Below, in pieces: positions 39,652 to 52,511 of a stretch of 64,000 nt of DNA. Made by a program: the position numbers and the translations under genes. The notes beneath the pieces are model-generated. The model ran no database searches, was not told where the DNA came from, and worked only from the letters and a program-made list of their open reading frames with translations. Each line of letters begins with the position of its first letter. Within the stretch, counting starts at the first letter, position 1. The stretch lies in contig CM022667.1 in NCBI GenBank assembly GCA_012295275.1, forward strand, positions 22,328,672 to 22,392,671, written 5' to 3'. The DNA is from Chrysomallon squamiferum. Lineage: Eukaryota > Mollusca > Gastropoda > Neomphalida > Peltospiridae.

Positions 39652-39815
39652 GGTTTCTGAGAGTCCACAACTGCAGTTGGGTGATGTGGTGATGTTATGT
39701 TTGTATCGAATTGCGTTTAGGTTGGTTGAGTAACCAATTCTGGCTTTGGTGAGACTGTTGTTGTGTAGTTTGTTGGCGAGTGTGATTTTGGGTGTTTTGG
39801 CGAGTGGTTTGATGT

Positions 39816-40758
39816 TTAAGTGCTATTTGTTTTTGGTGTTGTTCCATTCGTTTTGCCATTGTTTGTCGTAAGTTTGGCTGCGATGGAGACAATTTCGTTT
39901 ATTCCGTAATGTATGTCTGTGCAGATGTCTTCGTCTTTAATGCTGAGTGACTCTTTGGCGTAATGGTCGGCAAGTTCGTTGCCGATGATGCCGACGTGTG
40001 CTGGGAGCCACTCGATGGTTAGTTCTTTCTTGTTGTGTTGTATTTCCTCGTGTAGTTGTTGTATTTTGCTGAGCAGGTCTGTCTGCTGGAACTTCCGGAT
40101 TGTATTAGACTGTCCGAGAATATGACTGTGTGGTTGTTGTTGTTGTGTTTTACCCACAGCATGGCTCTGATGATGGCTACCAACTCGGCCGTATATACCG
40201 AAAGGTGATTTCTGATACGGCCGAATTGTATGCATGTGGGTTTGTTTGTGCGATCTTGGGCTATAAAGGCGAATCCTGCTCTCCCGTTGTCTAGGTTTTT
40301 GGATCCGTCAGTGTAGATGTGCGTGTGTTGTTTGTAGTGGTCGTTTGCTGCTGCCAAAAAAATGTTTTTTTTGAACGGTGGGATCTCTGTTTTGTCAGTT
40401 TCTCTTTTGATCAGGAAAGGTGTGTTTATTGTTGGTTTTGTTTCTTTGTGGTATGCCGGCAGTGGCATTTCACCTATTCCTGTTTCCCTTTCGATTTCGC
40501 TAGCTGTTGTCGGGAAATTCGATAGTAGTAGACTATGCGATTTGAAGAGTTGTCCTATCCTTTGTTCGTCGGGACCAGATCCTTGACCGGGTGGTCTGTG
40601 TTCAGTGTGTGTATTTTCAGGTTGTATTTTAGTAGCTGCAGTTTTCTTCTGTATTTTAATGGTTGGATGCTGTATTCCGACAGGAGGCTGTCGGATGGTG
40701 TTGTGTTTGGCAGGTGGCCGATCACCCTGAGGGCACTTGATTGAATTATATCTAGTTT
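39816..40758 (-). pseudogene. LINE post-RT segment and RNase H remnant
   Basis: After the deletion junction, LKKLDIIQSSALRVIGHLP is the typical segment that follows the RT thumb in I-clade LINEs. RNase H follows, with its acidic residues visible in IYTDGSKN, YTAELVAI, FSDSL and NELADHYAK. There is a frameshift between the FSDSL part (frame ending at 40019) and the NELAD part (frame of 39816-40235). Confidence 0.85.
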
Positions 40759-40760
40759 TT

Positions 40761-41620
40761 TTAAATAGTGTTGGTGAGTGATGCGCAGTAGGCGTCGATG
40801 TCGTTGGGGTTCTGCGTGTTGATGTTTCTGCATGCTTTGTAGAAGCCTTCCCAGTCTGCTTTGTTGAAGTTCCATTTCGGTGTGAAGATGGATCTGTCCG
40901 AGAAGGTGTTCTTGCTGTTGTAGTTGGTGAGTATCGGGTGGTGGTCGCTGTTTAGGTCATCGAGCACTTGCCATTCGGAGAGCGCTGCGATGTCCTTGCT
41001 TGTGAATGTTACTTCAATGGCGGTTTGGCCACCATTGATGTCGCTAGTGTATGTGAATGTTCCGTCGTTCAAACAGACCAGGTGGTTTTGTTTTAGGAAA
41101 TCTTCGAGGACGATTCCAGGGCTGTCGTCTGTCAAGCCACCATAGGGTGTTGTGACAGTTGAAATCGCCCACTATAATGACCTTGTTCTTTGTTGTGATC
41201 ATTTTGTTTAAATCGTGGGTTTGAATGGTGTGTAGTGCGGGAGTGGGTGGGCTGTATACGTTAATGATGTCGATGTTTTGATTGTTGTTGTGTATTGTGA
41301 TGCTTAGTATTTCTATGTTGGCGTGAACTTTGGCTTGGTTCAGCTTGGTGTGTGGAATGTCTTGTTTGACGAGAGTCATGATGCCTCCCCGGGTGCTGTT
41401 GTATCTGTTGACGTAATGACTTTGGTACCCGGGGACCTTTATGGTTTTTGTTGTTTTGTTGTTTTGTTGTTTTTGTTGTAATGTCCCAGCCATGTTTCTT
41501 GAATGCATATTATGTCCGGTGTGTTTGTAGTGGAGGCCAGGAAGTGTAGTAGTTCGTCTCCGTGGCCTGTTGAGTGAAGGCCTTTGGCGTTCCATTGAAG
41601 AACGGAGAGGCCTGTGTTCT
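40761..41620 (-). pseudogene. LINE AP-type endonuclease remnant
   Basis: The exonuclease-endonuclease-phosphatase fold nicks target DNA for target-primed reverse transcription. Visible motifs in order are LQWNAKGL and CIQETW (one frame), then GGIMTLV and IIVGDFNCHNTLW (second frame), then LNSDHHPI (third frame). These are the conserved Asn, Glu, Asp-Asn and Ser-Asp-His positions of the family. At least two frameshifts break it. The reading stops at SLTNTI, where the reverse transcriptase should begin. Confidence 0.85.
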
Positions 41621-42740
41621 TGGTGTGCTTATCGTGAAGAGTTTGTAAATGGTTGTTACTGTTTGTTTTGTTTTGTTTTTGTTCACTGTTTTTTGTGTTT
41701 GTAGATTTCTCCTGTCTGTGTGTAGTTTTAGTCTTTTGTCGTGTGTGTCTATCTTGAAGCCCAAGCTGTCTTCAATTATCTGGGCTACTGTCTGCTCCAA
41801 ATTGGCGTCATCATTTGTGTTTCCTTTATTGGTTCTGATGTTCTGAAGCTCTATCAGGAGGCAGACAATAATTTTGTGGATTTCTGCGATCCTGACCTCC
41901 TTGTCGAGATTGTCTTTTGGTTTGTTGTTGTGTTGATCAATTTTTGTTTCTATAATGGTTTTGGTTTTTTGTTCAATTTTCTGACATTTTTTGTTGACGT
42001 TTTCTAAAATTTTGTTATCTCTCCTGTTGTGTTCAAAATTGTTCGTTGCTTTGATTTTGGCTGGGCACATCTTGTAGTGTGATTCGTGTGGGCCCTGGCA
42101 ATTTGCGCATTTTGCCAGAGACCGGCATAGGCCTGAATTTCTGTGGTGATTTCCACCGCAGAAACTACACGTTAAATGTTTCGGGTTGTGTCTGTGGGTG
42201 CACTGGTTTGTGATGTGCCCCCATTTCTGACAGTGGCCGCACTTGGGCAACTGCGGCCTCATTTCTGCCAGTGTATATTTGTATCCATCAATGGTGATGG
42301 TTGTGTTTACCAATTTGCTGTTAAATGTCAGTGTGGTCCAGTAGCTTGGATTTTACCACATTTCCACAGCGACTAATGTTGCATTGGTTTCTTTTATTAA
42401 CTCTTTGTTAAACATCTCAAAGAAATCCAGTTTGTTGGCATGCGGGTAATAAAAACCCAAATCCTTTGAGATGTATTTATGCATTGTTGTATCTTTGGTT
42501 TTTGTTGCTTGTTTAGGTTGTTGTTGTTGTTGTTTGGTAATAGGAGTTTGTTTTGGCTGCTGTTGTGCAAGCAGTGTTTTGCTGGGTTGTTTTCTGTGTT
42601 TGTTTTGTGTCAGGGATTATTTTTGCTAAAACTCTGACGACAAATGTTTCGTCCCAGATTGTAATGTTGGGACCGATTGTTTTTAGTGTTTTTGTATCTA
42701 CTTCGAAGTAGATTTCTTTTCCGTTTTTATTATTGTTCAC
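41510..42740 (-). pseudogene. LINE ORF1 (gag-like) remnant with CCHC zinc knuckles
   Basis: Gag-like proteins bind the element RNA. The frame spanning 41510-42313 carries CGHCQKWGHITNQC, a perfect CX2CX4HX4C knuckle, followed by two imperfect knuckles (CSFCGGNHH... and CANCQGPHESH...). Upstream frames at 42376-42740, with more N-terminal gag pieces up to about 43130, continue it through frameshifts. A basic, Gln/Asn-rich linker follows the knuckles. It is broken into at least three frames. Confidence 0.75.
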
Positions 42741-44659
42741 TTTTGTTGTTTTGTCAGTAATGTGTTAAGTAGCGCAACTGTTTGTCGATGTTTGTGTAAT
42801 TTTGTTTGTGTACTGCGATGGTGGTTCGGCTGTGTGTGTGTTTTTTTTTTCTTCTTTTTGTGATTTTCCAAGCGTTTTGTTCGCTTTCGTCTTCGCTGTC
42901 TGTTTCCCTTAGCCTTGCCAAAATGTGTAGATTTCTATTTATAATTTTTGTTCTTCAGTTATTTCTGTGTCCGAATGTGTGTGTTGGACTGTTATCGGTT
43001 TTTTTCTTTTGTTTCCTGTTATGTGTTTTTTCGACGGAGCTAGGGCTCCTGTCCCTGGGTCGTTTTGGAACTCTAGTTTCCATGTCCGAGATATCTGTTC
43101 CCGAGCTGTACATTTTCGTGTTTTTTGTTGCCATGTATGTTGTGTAAGTGTATGGGTTGTTGTTGTTTTGTGTTTTTTTTTTTTTTTTTAAATATATCGG
43201 TTTCAAAAATATATTTGGATTTTTTTTTTTTTTTTTTTTAAATATATAGTCAATTCTATATTCATTCAAAAAAGACTAAAGCTAACGCAACTCACTTTCA
43301 GATCGAGATAAAGATAAAAGATATATCGGTTATTTAAGATACCGGAAAGTAAAAGACAAAAGAGGAACAAACGGTAGAAAAGAAAAAAGAAAAGTAATAA
43401 AAGTAACAATAATACAAAAGCCTACAAATAATATAAATAAGAATTTAAGTCTAAATAAATAAACAAAATGGTACAGTATCTTTTTCGTTTCTGAATTCCG
43501 CTCAGTAAGCACAATCCGTCCGTGAGTATTCTTCACAGCTTATCTTCCGGGCTTACACCATGTCGGGACCGACCATCACGGTGAAGAGTCTGTTGTGAGA
43601 ATGAATAATTACCAAATGCCAGCCCTTTTTATAATAACGCCATGGAGTTGAACAATTTGCGGAAATAATAAAGAGGATGTGATTGTAGCAATAAAGTTAC
43701 GCATTTTCAATTCGATAGCTTAAAAATAAAAGGAGCGGATCTGACTGAAGTAACAAATTTGGTTACGCAATCTGAATTCCGTGACAAATAGCAAGACAAA
43801 AAACAGCAAATACAATAACAACAAAAATAATAAATCGAAGATGAAAAATTTCGACGCCACAAATAGGAAAATATCAGCACCCATGAATTTTAAAAGCTTT
43901 AAAATAAATTTTTCCATTTGTAATATTCACCCGCAAGAAACTAATTAAAAAGTAATTAAATGATTCTAGTTTCTATATCGTTATTGGCATTAATGCTCTG
44001 GTTATTACCTCAGCTCAAGCAGCTTGTAACATATTTGCTCATGTAAATTTTAATAATAATTTATTGTAATGTTTTAATATCGACATTAATGTTTGCGGGA
44101 GTAATTTTCAGTAATAGTTAATAATGGTTAATAATTATGTTTTGAAACTGAGATTAATCCAAACATTTCGTTGTTTTCAGATTATTGTTATCTTCAGCAT
44201 CCATGGCCTACTGGAACACAGAAGAATATTAACAAACGTAATGAAGCATACTGGTAAAGGTAGTAGTTAGTTAAGGAAAGAGAAAAAAAGAGAAACAAAT
44301 ATCTTTAGGCAGTAACAAAGATGTTAATATTTGAAAATGCCGTTGTTATTTCAGTGATGAACATGTGGAGAAAAAACCATAAAAGATTTTTATGATTTTG
44401 ACATATAAATAGTAATACGTAAAACTATTTGTACAATGTTAATTATGCAAAAGAAAAAGGTTAGTTTCAAGAAGCAGAAGAAGAATACAAAGAATAAATA
44501 TTACACTATCGATTCAGAAGATTAAAATAAAAAGAAGAAATAAAAATATTTAACCTTGTTTCTATCGTGTTTAGTAATGTCGTTATTGTTTTCGGAACTA
44601 TTTTCCAAAAGACTGACATTAATTATCGATACTTATTGTGTTTACTGATTTTCAGTGAA

Positions 44660-47393
44660 ATGATTACTGCTGATAACCGCAAAGAGACTATGCTGCACGG
44701 TTTTGTATTAAGTGAGCTTCAGCTGGTTATTACATTTCTTTTAGCGACTGAGATCTCCTGTTTCCCAGCAGATGTTTTCAACCCTCAGTTTCAATTCACC
44801 ACTGAGGGAGATCTCAACATCGGTGCCATATTGTCCATTCACAATTCTCAAGATGGGACGACGTGCAGTAAAAACATCTCTAGCAACAGAGCTATGGAGT
44901 ACGTCGAAGCAATAATTTTCGCCATTAACCAGATAAACAACAGCAGCGACATTCTTCCCAATATAAAACTTGGTAATAGGATTCTTGACGACTGCTTCCT
45001 TTCGTCCATGGCATTATCGAGGGCTATGCAGTTTATGCCTCATGCAAGGACGTTACAAACAGTGTGCCGGAAGAAAGAATGTGAGGGACATAATAGAATT
45101 GAAAAACTTCCACCGTTCTTTGATGTGGTTGGTGTTTTAGGGGCGTATACCAGTTCTTTGAGCATAGTCGTCGCTAACGTGATGGCGTTATTTAAAATTC
45201 CACAGATCAGTCATACGTCAACGAGCGACATTTTAAGTGACAAAAATAGATTTCCTTATTTTTTACGAGTTGTGCCACCTGACAAAAACCAAGTGCAGGC
45301 AATGGCGGATATTTTATATTCTTTCAACTGGACGTACGTTTCTGTTGTATACTCACAGGGCAGTTACGGTCAAGAGAGTCAGAAGAAATTAATGCCAATT
45401 TTGAAAGACTTAGATATCTGTGTTGCTCAGGCGCTTGAACTAACTGATAAAATGGGAATCAGTGATTACGATAAAATCATAAATTCACTGCGTCGATTCA
45501 CATCAGCTAAAGTTGTTGTTCTTTATGCTGAAATTAAACACACCATAGCCATAATGAATGCTGTGAAACGTAATAAGGCCAAGGCTGAATTCATCTGGAC
45601 AGGCAGTGATTCGCTCAGCCTCAGTCTGGATGAACATCCAGATTTCTGTATGTCCAACCCTGGTACGTTAACAGTTGGACCGTATTCTGCTATTACATCT
45701 AAATTTTCTGCATATATGAATTCTAACCTACATTACATAGATGATTTCAAATATTCTCCGAAAGTTCGTAACACTTTAAATTCATGGTTTTCGCTGAACC
45801 AAAGTCAAGGTACAAACAGAATCAAGGAGAAACATATTTCTTTGTCTGAAAACATTTCTGATGATGGAGAGGAATACATGCCACTTTTTGCTGCTTCTTA
45901 TCTAATTGATGCTGTATATGCATTTGCGTATGCTCTTGATGATCATATTAATGCAGACTGTGCGCATGTGCCAGCTTACAAATTGAAAACTTGTGTTACC
46001 GGAGAATCCCTTCTACCTTATTTAAAAAAAGTTACATTTAAGGGATCAGTAGGACATATATCTTTTGATAACAATGGTGACATAGTAGGCAAAATCGAAA
46101 TCAGACAGTGCCAGATAGAAAGCGAGGTACCGCGCCATCATTCGGTGGGAATATGGGACATGCGATCTCAGACATTAAGAATTGATAAAAGAAAACTACA
46201 GTGGTCGAACATGAGGATAAATGTCACACCAGTTTCCGTTTGTGCAGAAGCTTGTAAAATTGGTGAAATTTATACCTTTCCCAAATCAACCTGTTGCTGG
46301 AAGTGCATGAAATGCAATTACAACGAAGTTACGTCAGCAAAGGCAACGCGGTGCATGGATTGCCCAGAATTCTCGTGGCCAAACGAGACTACGCGACAAA
46401 CGTGTCACCCAATAGACCCAACGTTTGTCCGCATGCATGACCCCGTGGCAATTGTTCTCTGTACTTTCGCTATACTCGGTCTCGTTTCCACTGGCTTCGT
46501 TATCCTATTTTTTCATAGTTACCGAAAAGAACGTGTAATTAGGTCTTCTAGCCGAGAACTCAGTCATATGATTCTTATCGCCATTTTGGCCGCCTATTTA
46601 TTGGTGTTCAGTTTTTTAGCCTTTCCAGAACGTTTTTTCTGTTATTTAAATCATGTAGGCTTCAGTCTTACCTTCACGTGCCTCTACGCGCCACTACTTG
46701 TGAAAACAAATAGAATATACCGCATCTTCAGGGCAGGGATGAAAACAACCGTCCTTCCCAGCTGCACCAGTTCCACCTCACAGGTTGCCATAGTTACCAG
46801 TCTGCTTACTGTTCAGGTAGGTTGATTAAGAAATAATTTGTCACTTTACTCTTACCACAAAAAATGCTTTAGAAATATTTCAGGCCTATAATTAATAGGT
46901 GATAAAAACACAAAACGTGTCCCCCCCACCTTTTTAAACTTGAAACTTTTAAATTAATTAAAAAGGCAAAGCAATTAGCATTTAGTGAATATATTTAGTT
47001 CAAAGTAATACAACCACTTTGTTTATACGATTTGACGTCTCGAAAATAGAAACAGTGACAGTCGACGTCATACTCATGGACTTGGTATGTGATTGTTACT
47101 TTCTTATTATCCCAGATTTTTAACAAACGACAAATTATTTGAAAACTGCTGTTTTTATTTTAATGTTATTCTTTTTGTACATAGTAGAACAGGTAAATGT
47201 TTATATTTATTACGTCTTCTAACAGTTCAACCATACAGTAAAAATATTCTAGCTATTTATATCAGTGAAGGGAAACATATTAGACATAGAAAATAATGTA
47301 AGAATTCACATTTTGTTTTGTGTTTTTGTTGTTGTTTTTTGCTGGGTTTTCCTTTCTTGTTTTCCCCCCGTTTTTCTCCATTTATTTATTTAC

Positions 47394-47448
<55 letters not shown>

Positions 47449-50400
47449 TTGTTTGTTTGTTTGTTTGTTACAAATATGTAGTAATATATTTGTTATTCTC
47501 GTATGTTACTCATCTTCTTCTTCGTTCTCACATGGCCACAAACAGTTACATTTCTATTATACCATGGTAATTCGACAAGCCACGAAAAAAATATTGAATA
47601 ATTCTTGGCATCAAGATCTATTTTATCGTGGTGTATGACATCAGAGAAGAAATCAGTTCAGCAATTGCACGTGAAGATAACTAGTCCAACAGATAAACGA
47701 AACCAAAAATAGTGTGTCTAAATATTAATAGTCGTAAGTATAAACAGATGTAAGATGAATGACACAGATATTCAGATTCAGATGTGGGAGATTCAGAGAG
47801 ATTCAGATGGGAGATACTAAAGATTCAGATTTCGATACAAGAACTCCTATTTCCACACACACATTAATAAATAATTTTCAGCTCTGTCGGGCTATGTGTA
47901 TTTAATATCTAATATAGTTTTAAGAGAATAAAAATTATCTAAAGATGTTCAATATTTCATCAGATTTTATTGCTTTAAACGGGTAGAAATCTCACAAACA
48001 TGCTGTCTGTTGTACAGAACCATCACTTTCTAACGTTACCACTGGGTTCTTTTACAAATGGCTGACAATGGAAAGTAGGCTGAGGTGGCAGCAATTTGTT
48101 TCCTCTCATATCATCATATATTAAAAGAATAATAAGAATAACACGTTATAAATATTAATATTAAAATATATTCGTATATATATTCATTGATTTTTGCAAC
48201 AGAATGATAAAATAGGGTAGTTGTGTTCGTGACGCATTTTAAAAACATCATTTTCTTTCACTGCACCCATATTCTCCTTTCACACAGAAAATGTTTATTT
48301 CACCTTGGTTTGACATGCTGTTGTAACTTATTTTTAAACTGAATAGTGATTTATCTTAATAATTTCTTTACACAAATCCATTTGTTGTAATCAGTTGTGA
48401 AACACATTGGCTTCCTAGTAACAGAGTCACAACAGTACAATCATGACTTCACTCAGCTCATATTTCAATCGGTTGACTTAAATGTCAATATTTTAACTAT
48501 TTTTCTAATTCCCCAAGAGACACATACCGGGCCCTTCATCTCCGCCTACATTACAATGTAATTTACAACATGGCTTATTTATGTAGAAACTAATAACTCG
48601 GCACATGATATATCACTTGACTTGTTTATCTTAACAGTCAGCTTCTCTTTATTTCAATGTCAGATAATGTGAAATTTATGTATTAATATCAAGTGTTAAC
48701 AAATTTAAAGAACTATAACATTATATGTATTTATCATGCTGTATTTAATATACACTATGTCTTTTAAACCACAGTTTAATAATGTAACTGAATATCATTC
48801 ATTTGTAACGATTTTATATCAGTAACCGAATAAGGCCAACTGCTAATTGTTTTATGATTGAAATTGTTTAAGGGTAAGTAACTAAAATATCTTTTTAACA
48901 TATTATCTTAACTTTCTTTTTCTTTATTATTTGTGTCTGAGTGTATTTAAGTGGTAACTTTGATTAGTACTTTGTGTTTGAATTTTTTTTTTATTTGTTC
49001 TTGGTCTTTTGTAGTTTAAAAAGAAAAAATATAAGTGAAAACGTTTGATTCCATTTTTATAGTTTTTTTCAAGATTTGTATTTATTTATTTATTTATTTA
49101 CTTATTTATTTAAATCAGATCCATTTTCAGTAATTTTTATACATTTATATTGTTTTTCTTTTTGTGTCACGCAGTCAAAAAGTATGTCTAGCAAGGTGAA
49201 TAAATGGATTAAATAAATTATCATTCAAAAAATCTTTTCTCTGGTGTCGGTTTTTATTTGTAATAAGAACTATTAAGGACACAGGATAAAAAAAATGTTC
49301 TCTTGTATGATGTCATCACATACGAAATGTAGAAGCTTATCAGTCAGACAGTGGAGATTTTTTTCTACTCTCTCTCTCTCTAAGCATATCAAGAATCATT
49401 TTATATAGCTATGCAATTAGTCACAGTGGAAACAAACTAATGTCTGTATCATATCGTTGCACTAAGGTATATTTTAAATATAATTTAGAAATGTAAAAAG
49501 TTTTGAATGTTCACTTTTGTACTAATGTTCACTTTGGTTGATAACATTTCATGTTTTCATTATTTCCACATCTGACGGTTCAAATTAGCAGAAATGTACA
49601 AATTATGCAAAAAGAGAAACTGTGTAAGAAATTAGAATATTTAATTTTTTTAAATTTAATTTTATCTGTTTTATTGTTATTATTTAAATAATGTAGGTTT
49701 ATTCACTTGAATGTTATATGATAGGAATAATCTATTAATAACATATAATCTACTTTAAAAACTTTAACATCAGTGTAGATGATGTTGTACAGCACTACTG
49801 TTAGTTCATTATTTTTCACAATATCATAAAGTATCAACCCTTCGATCGATGAGAAGTAATTAGTAATGCCTGTGCAATCAACAGAGGATTTACAAATTCA
49901 GTCCAGATTATAATCACCCATATATTAAGTAATAATAATAAGAAGAAGAAGATAGAAAAATTTTGTTTGATAGTATGATGAATAATTCAATTTTTGAAGA
50001 AGACTGAGCTATAACTAATTGGTAAAAAAGATCGAAGATTATAATCCATTTCTGCATCAGAAAGACAGTCCTTCCAAATGCAGTTCTGTAAAAGAAGAAT
50101 AAATAAATTAAAAAAACAACAAATAAACAGTAGTATACAAATCATGTAATAAGAAAGAAAGTGTTGCAATACACACCAAACTGCATCCTCTAATTTATTA
50201 GTTGATAGTTTGTAAAATTTGATAATAACAAACATTACACACATTTTCACCATTCATGTCTCAAACTAATAAGGAAGTTTATTAACAAAAAGAGAACGGT
50301 AATTAGAAACAAGAGTAAAAAAGTAATGGTTTCTTCCTCTTTAATTTAAGATAAGATTTCATAATGATAAGTTGGAACTCTTCATTTTTCGCCAGCGTTT

Positions 50401-52073
50401 CCTTACCCCATAATCGTAAATAATTCACGTGTCTTCGTTAATAAATGACGAAGTATCGTAAATTTGTGTTTCAACTTAATTTGATTTTAATTTAAATAAT
50501 AGATAAAATAAAAATAAAATAAAACTGAAATTTATTAAAGGGAAAATAACCACAGTAGCTAATCTTAGTATCATCTAAATCATCTAGGCATGAATGATCT
50601 TTTTAATTAGGAATTTTACTGTCGGCAAAAAACACAGTAGAAATAAATGAGGTTGTTGAAAACAGAACTCTACTAGATAAATATCGCTGTAAAGAATAAA
50701 AATAAAAATAAATAAATAACTTTATTTCGAGGAAAATCTAATATAATTTTCAGGAAGTAACGCAATTAATTATGAAGAAAAATAAGCTACAAAATGCGGC
50801 GCAGTGTATTTGTTCCAGAAATTATTGTTATTATCAGCAGAAAGAAAGCTAAAAGGAAAAAAAAGGAGATTGTAATAATTAAACATTTATCCATTTCTTT
50901 AAATGTATATCGTTTGTTTCCCAGAGTAAAAATACTCATTGTATCACGTTATAAAACCAGAGATTTTAAAATAGCACTAAATAGTGTATGGAAAAAATAA
51001 CGACATTTTAAATTCAGTGATTTTTTCCTTTTCGTAAAATACGCCTTCTAATCAAAACAACAATGTAAAATAGAAAAAAAAAAAAAACCACAAAAAAACC
51101 CCACATAAATAAATAAAAACTAACATTACTGTTTTTCGTAGCATAATAATAATAATAATAATAATAATAAAATAAAATTACAAGAACAAGAAAAATAAAT
51201 AAATAAACCACATTATAAAATAAAATTGAAAAAAACAATTCCTCTATTGTTATTTTGTTTTTGTTTTTATTATTATTATAATTAAACATGTTTTAAAAAT
51301 ATAAATTTCTTTTTTGTAACATTACATATTTTTGAAATAACAGATCAAGCAAATGTCATTCGATATTTAAAACTGAGTTTATAATAATTTGACTAGATTA
51401 TTTAAAAAGATAGTATTTTATAAAATTAAATGAACGTTTGTTTATTATTTTACAGGTAATACTTGTGACGGTATCAACAAGTTTGGCGCCTCCTCACATA
51501 GTAATGCGCATGCCTGTGAGAACGCAAAAGTTTGTTGAGCTGTACTGCGATATGCCATTTGCGGGTCTGTTAACCTCGCTTTCATTCAACTTCATTCTGT
51601 TAACTTTATGTACATTTTACGCTTTTAAAACGAGGCGACTTCCAGACAATTACAACGAGTCTCGCTACATCGCTTTCTGTGTCGACACGACGTTGTTGGT
51701 ATGGATATCATTCATTCCTACGTACTTTACGACATCACGTGGTTACTACCGCGTAGTGGTGTCATCAGTTGCACTAATTGTGAACAGTACAGTCTCACTT
51801 CTTTGTCTTTTTATTCCTAAAGTGCACGCGCTCTACCTAGAGAAGAAACAAGGTTCAACTTCTTCAGATCGATGTTATAATCCTCTACAGGTGAGAAACA
51901 AATCCGGTTTGATTTCCAACAGATGTTCTGCTAGCGATTTCACCTCCAAGTCGAGCTGCAACTTGATGACGATGGCAGAAAACACATTAGCGACGCCTAA
52001 TTTACAGACTTTTAGGTCGAAGAAAGCAAAATTTGTAAAGTCAAATGGACACGAACCTTCAGCGGAAAATTAA
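44660..52073 (+). CDS. Metabotropic glutamate receptor-family class C GPCR, 2 coding exons
   Basis: Coding exons are 44660-46816 and 51456-52073 (CAG|GTAGGT and TTTACAG|G, phase 0), giving 924 aa. An acceptor (ACTGATTTTCAG at 44655) precedes the start, so upstream non-coding exons exist. ATG at 44660 is the first in frame after it; ATG at 44690 would put the signal peptide nearer the N-terminus. Domains: signal peptide about 11-34, Venus-flytrap ligand domain about 45-500, nine-cysteine domain 528-582 (all nine present), and seven membrane helices from about 595. The mGluR signature FIPKVHALYL follows TM7, then a short Ser-rich tail without a Homer-type motif. Residues expected to hold the amino-acid moiety are present (S165/S166, T188, D208, Y236, D317), but the Arg normally binding the glutamate side-chain carboxylate is Tyr81. 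It should couple an extracellular amino-acid-like ligand to G proteins at the neuronal membrane. Subtype is unclear. Confidence 0.92.
47383..47452. repeat. (TTTA)n microsatellite
   Basis: About 17 TTTA units passing into TTTG. The spurious poly-Tyr/Leu/Ile frames over it are artefacts. Confidence 0.95.
49987..50088 (-). other. Exon-like segment, minus strand, inside receptor intron
   Basis: A good pyrimidine-rich acceptor (TTCTTCTTTTACAG) at 50089 is followed by a 33-codon frame (NCIWKDCLSDAEMDYNLRSF...) with its own stop. It could be the last exon of an antisense gene or chance. I recognise no family. Confidence 0.2.
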
Positions 52074-52274
52074 AAATTTGAGCGCTGCACAATACAGTCA
52101 CAGTGGTATCTGTCTTTAGCGGCCCCCGAAATATCGGTCACCTAAGATGTACGGACACTTAACGAGTCGCAATTCTTTTTTGAATAGATATGTCCATTAG
52201 ATCTCCGGGCATCTGTTGAACGATAAAGTGCACTGATTTTATTTTTATTTTATAGTTGTTGTTTTTTTTTTTTA

Positions 52275-52280
52275 AATAAA
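52275..52280 (+). terminator. Candidate poly(A) signal of the receptor gene
   Basis: AATAAA about 200 nt after the stop codon. A second one lies about 45 nt further on. Confidence 0.5.
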
Positions 52281-52496
52281 AAAATTGAACAGTCATATTG
52301 ATTTGGATTTGTTTTCTCCAAAATAAATAATTTTATTGTACGGCAGCTTTATAGGAAATTTTTAAAGATGGCGCCTCCCATTTCCTGCACTGTACGCTGC
52401 ATGCAGGGAGTTCTGTTCTTGTCAAAACAAAGAGCACCTGAATTGCTGCCTCCAAACGCTTGGTCTCTAAACCGTGCAAGATCAAAATATCCAGTA

Positions 52497-52511
52497 CAGT
52501 GGTTCACAACC
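52497..52511 (+). mobile_element. hAT-type terminal inverted repeat (one end)
   Basis: CAGTGGTTCACAACC, followed by a T-run and GCTCCATGCCCCAC, matches the CAGTGGTTCTCAACC-type ends of Charlie-like hAT elements. The 8 bp before it (ATCCAGTA) would be the target duplication, but I found no matching other end. A hAT transposase remnant lies 4.3 kb downstream in compatible orientation; whether it belongs to this terminus is unknown. Confidence 0.5.

Larger units (their letters stand above)
39467..43190 (-). mobile_element. Dead non-LTR retrotransposon, I/Nimbus-like, reverse transcriptase deleted
   Basis: Minus-strand remnants appear in the order expected for an RNase H-bearing LINE: a gag-like ORF1 with CCHC knuckles, an AP-type endonuclease, then a post-RT segment, RNase H and a C-terminal tail. 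Multiple frameshifts and stops show it is inactive. The reverse transcriptase core is absent: endonuclease sequence passes at about 40760 into the post-RT region. Poly-T on the coding strand follows the last frame (39445-39466), unlike an ordinary poly-A tail, and A-rich tracts lie at the 5' end (43165-43250). I cannot define target-site duplications, so both limits are approximate. Base composition is richer in GC than the flanks. Confidence 0.8.
46817..51455 (+). other. Intron of the receptor gene (4.6 kb)
   Basis: It splits TM4, after SLLTVQ. It contains a (TTTA)n array at 47383-47452, a short AGATTCAGAT-type direct repeat at 47770-47830 and an exon-like minus-strand segment at 49987-50088. 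No other gene is evident. Confidence 0.85.

Noticed and set aside
42806-43191. Plus-strand Phe/Leu/Cys-rich frames over the LINE
   Set aside because: Antisense shadows of the minus-strand gag region and its A-rich tract.
44567-44659. Extension of the receptor frame upstream of 44660
   Set aside because: It starts from GTG and crosses a strong splice acceptor ending at 44655. The first ATG after that acceptor is preferred.
47265-47638. Poly-Tyr/Leu/Ile frames in the receptor intron
   Set aside because: Translation of the (TTTA)n array.
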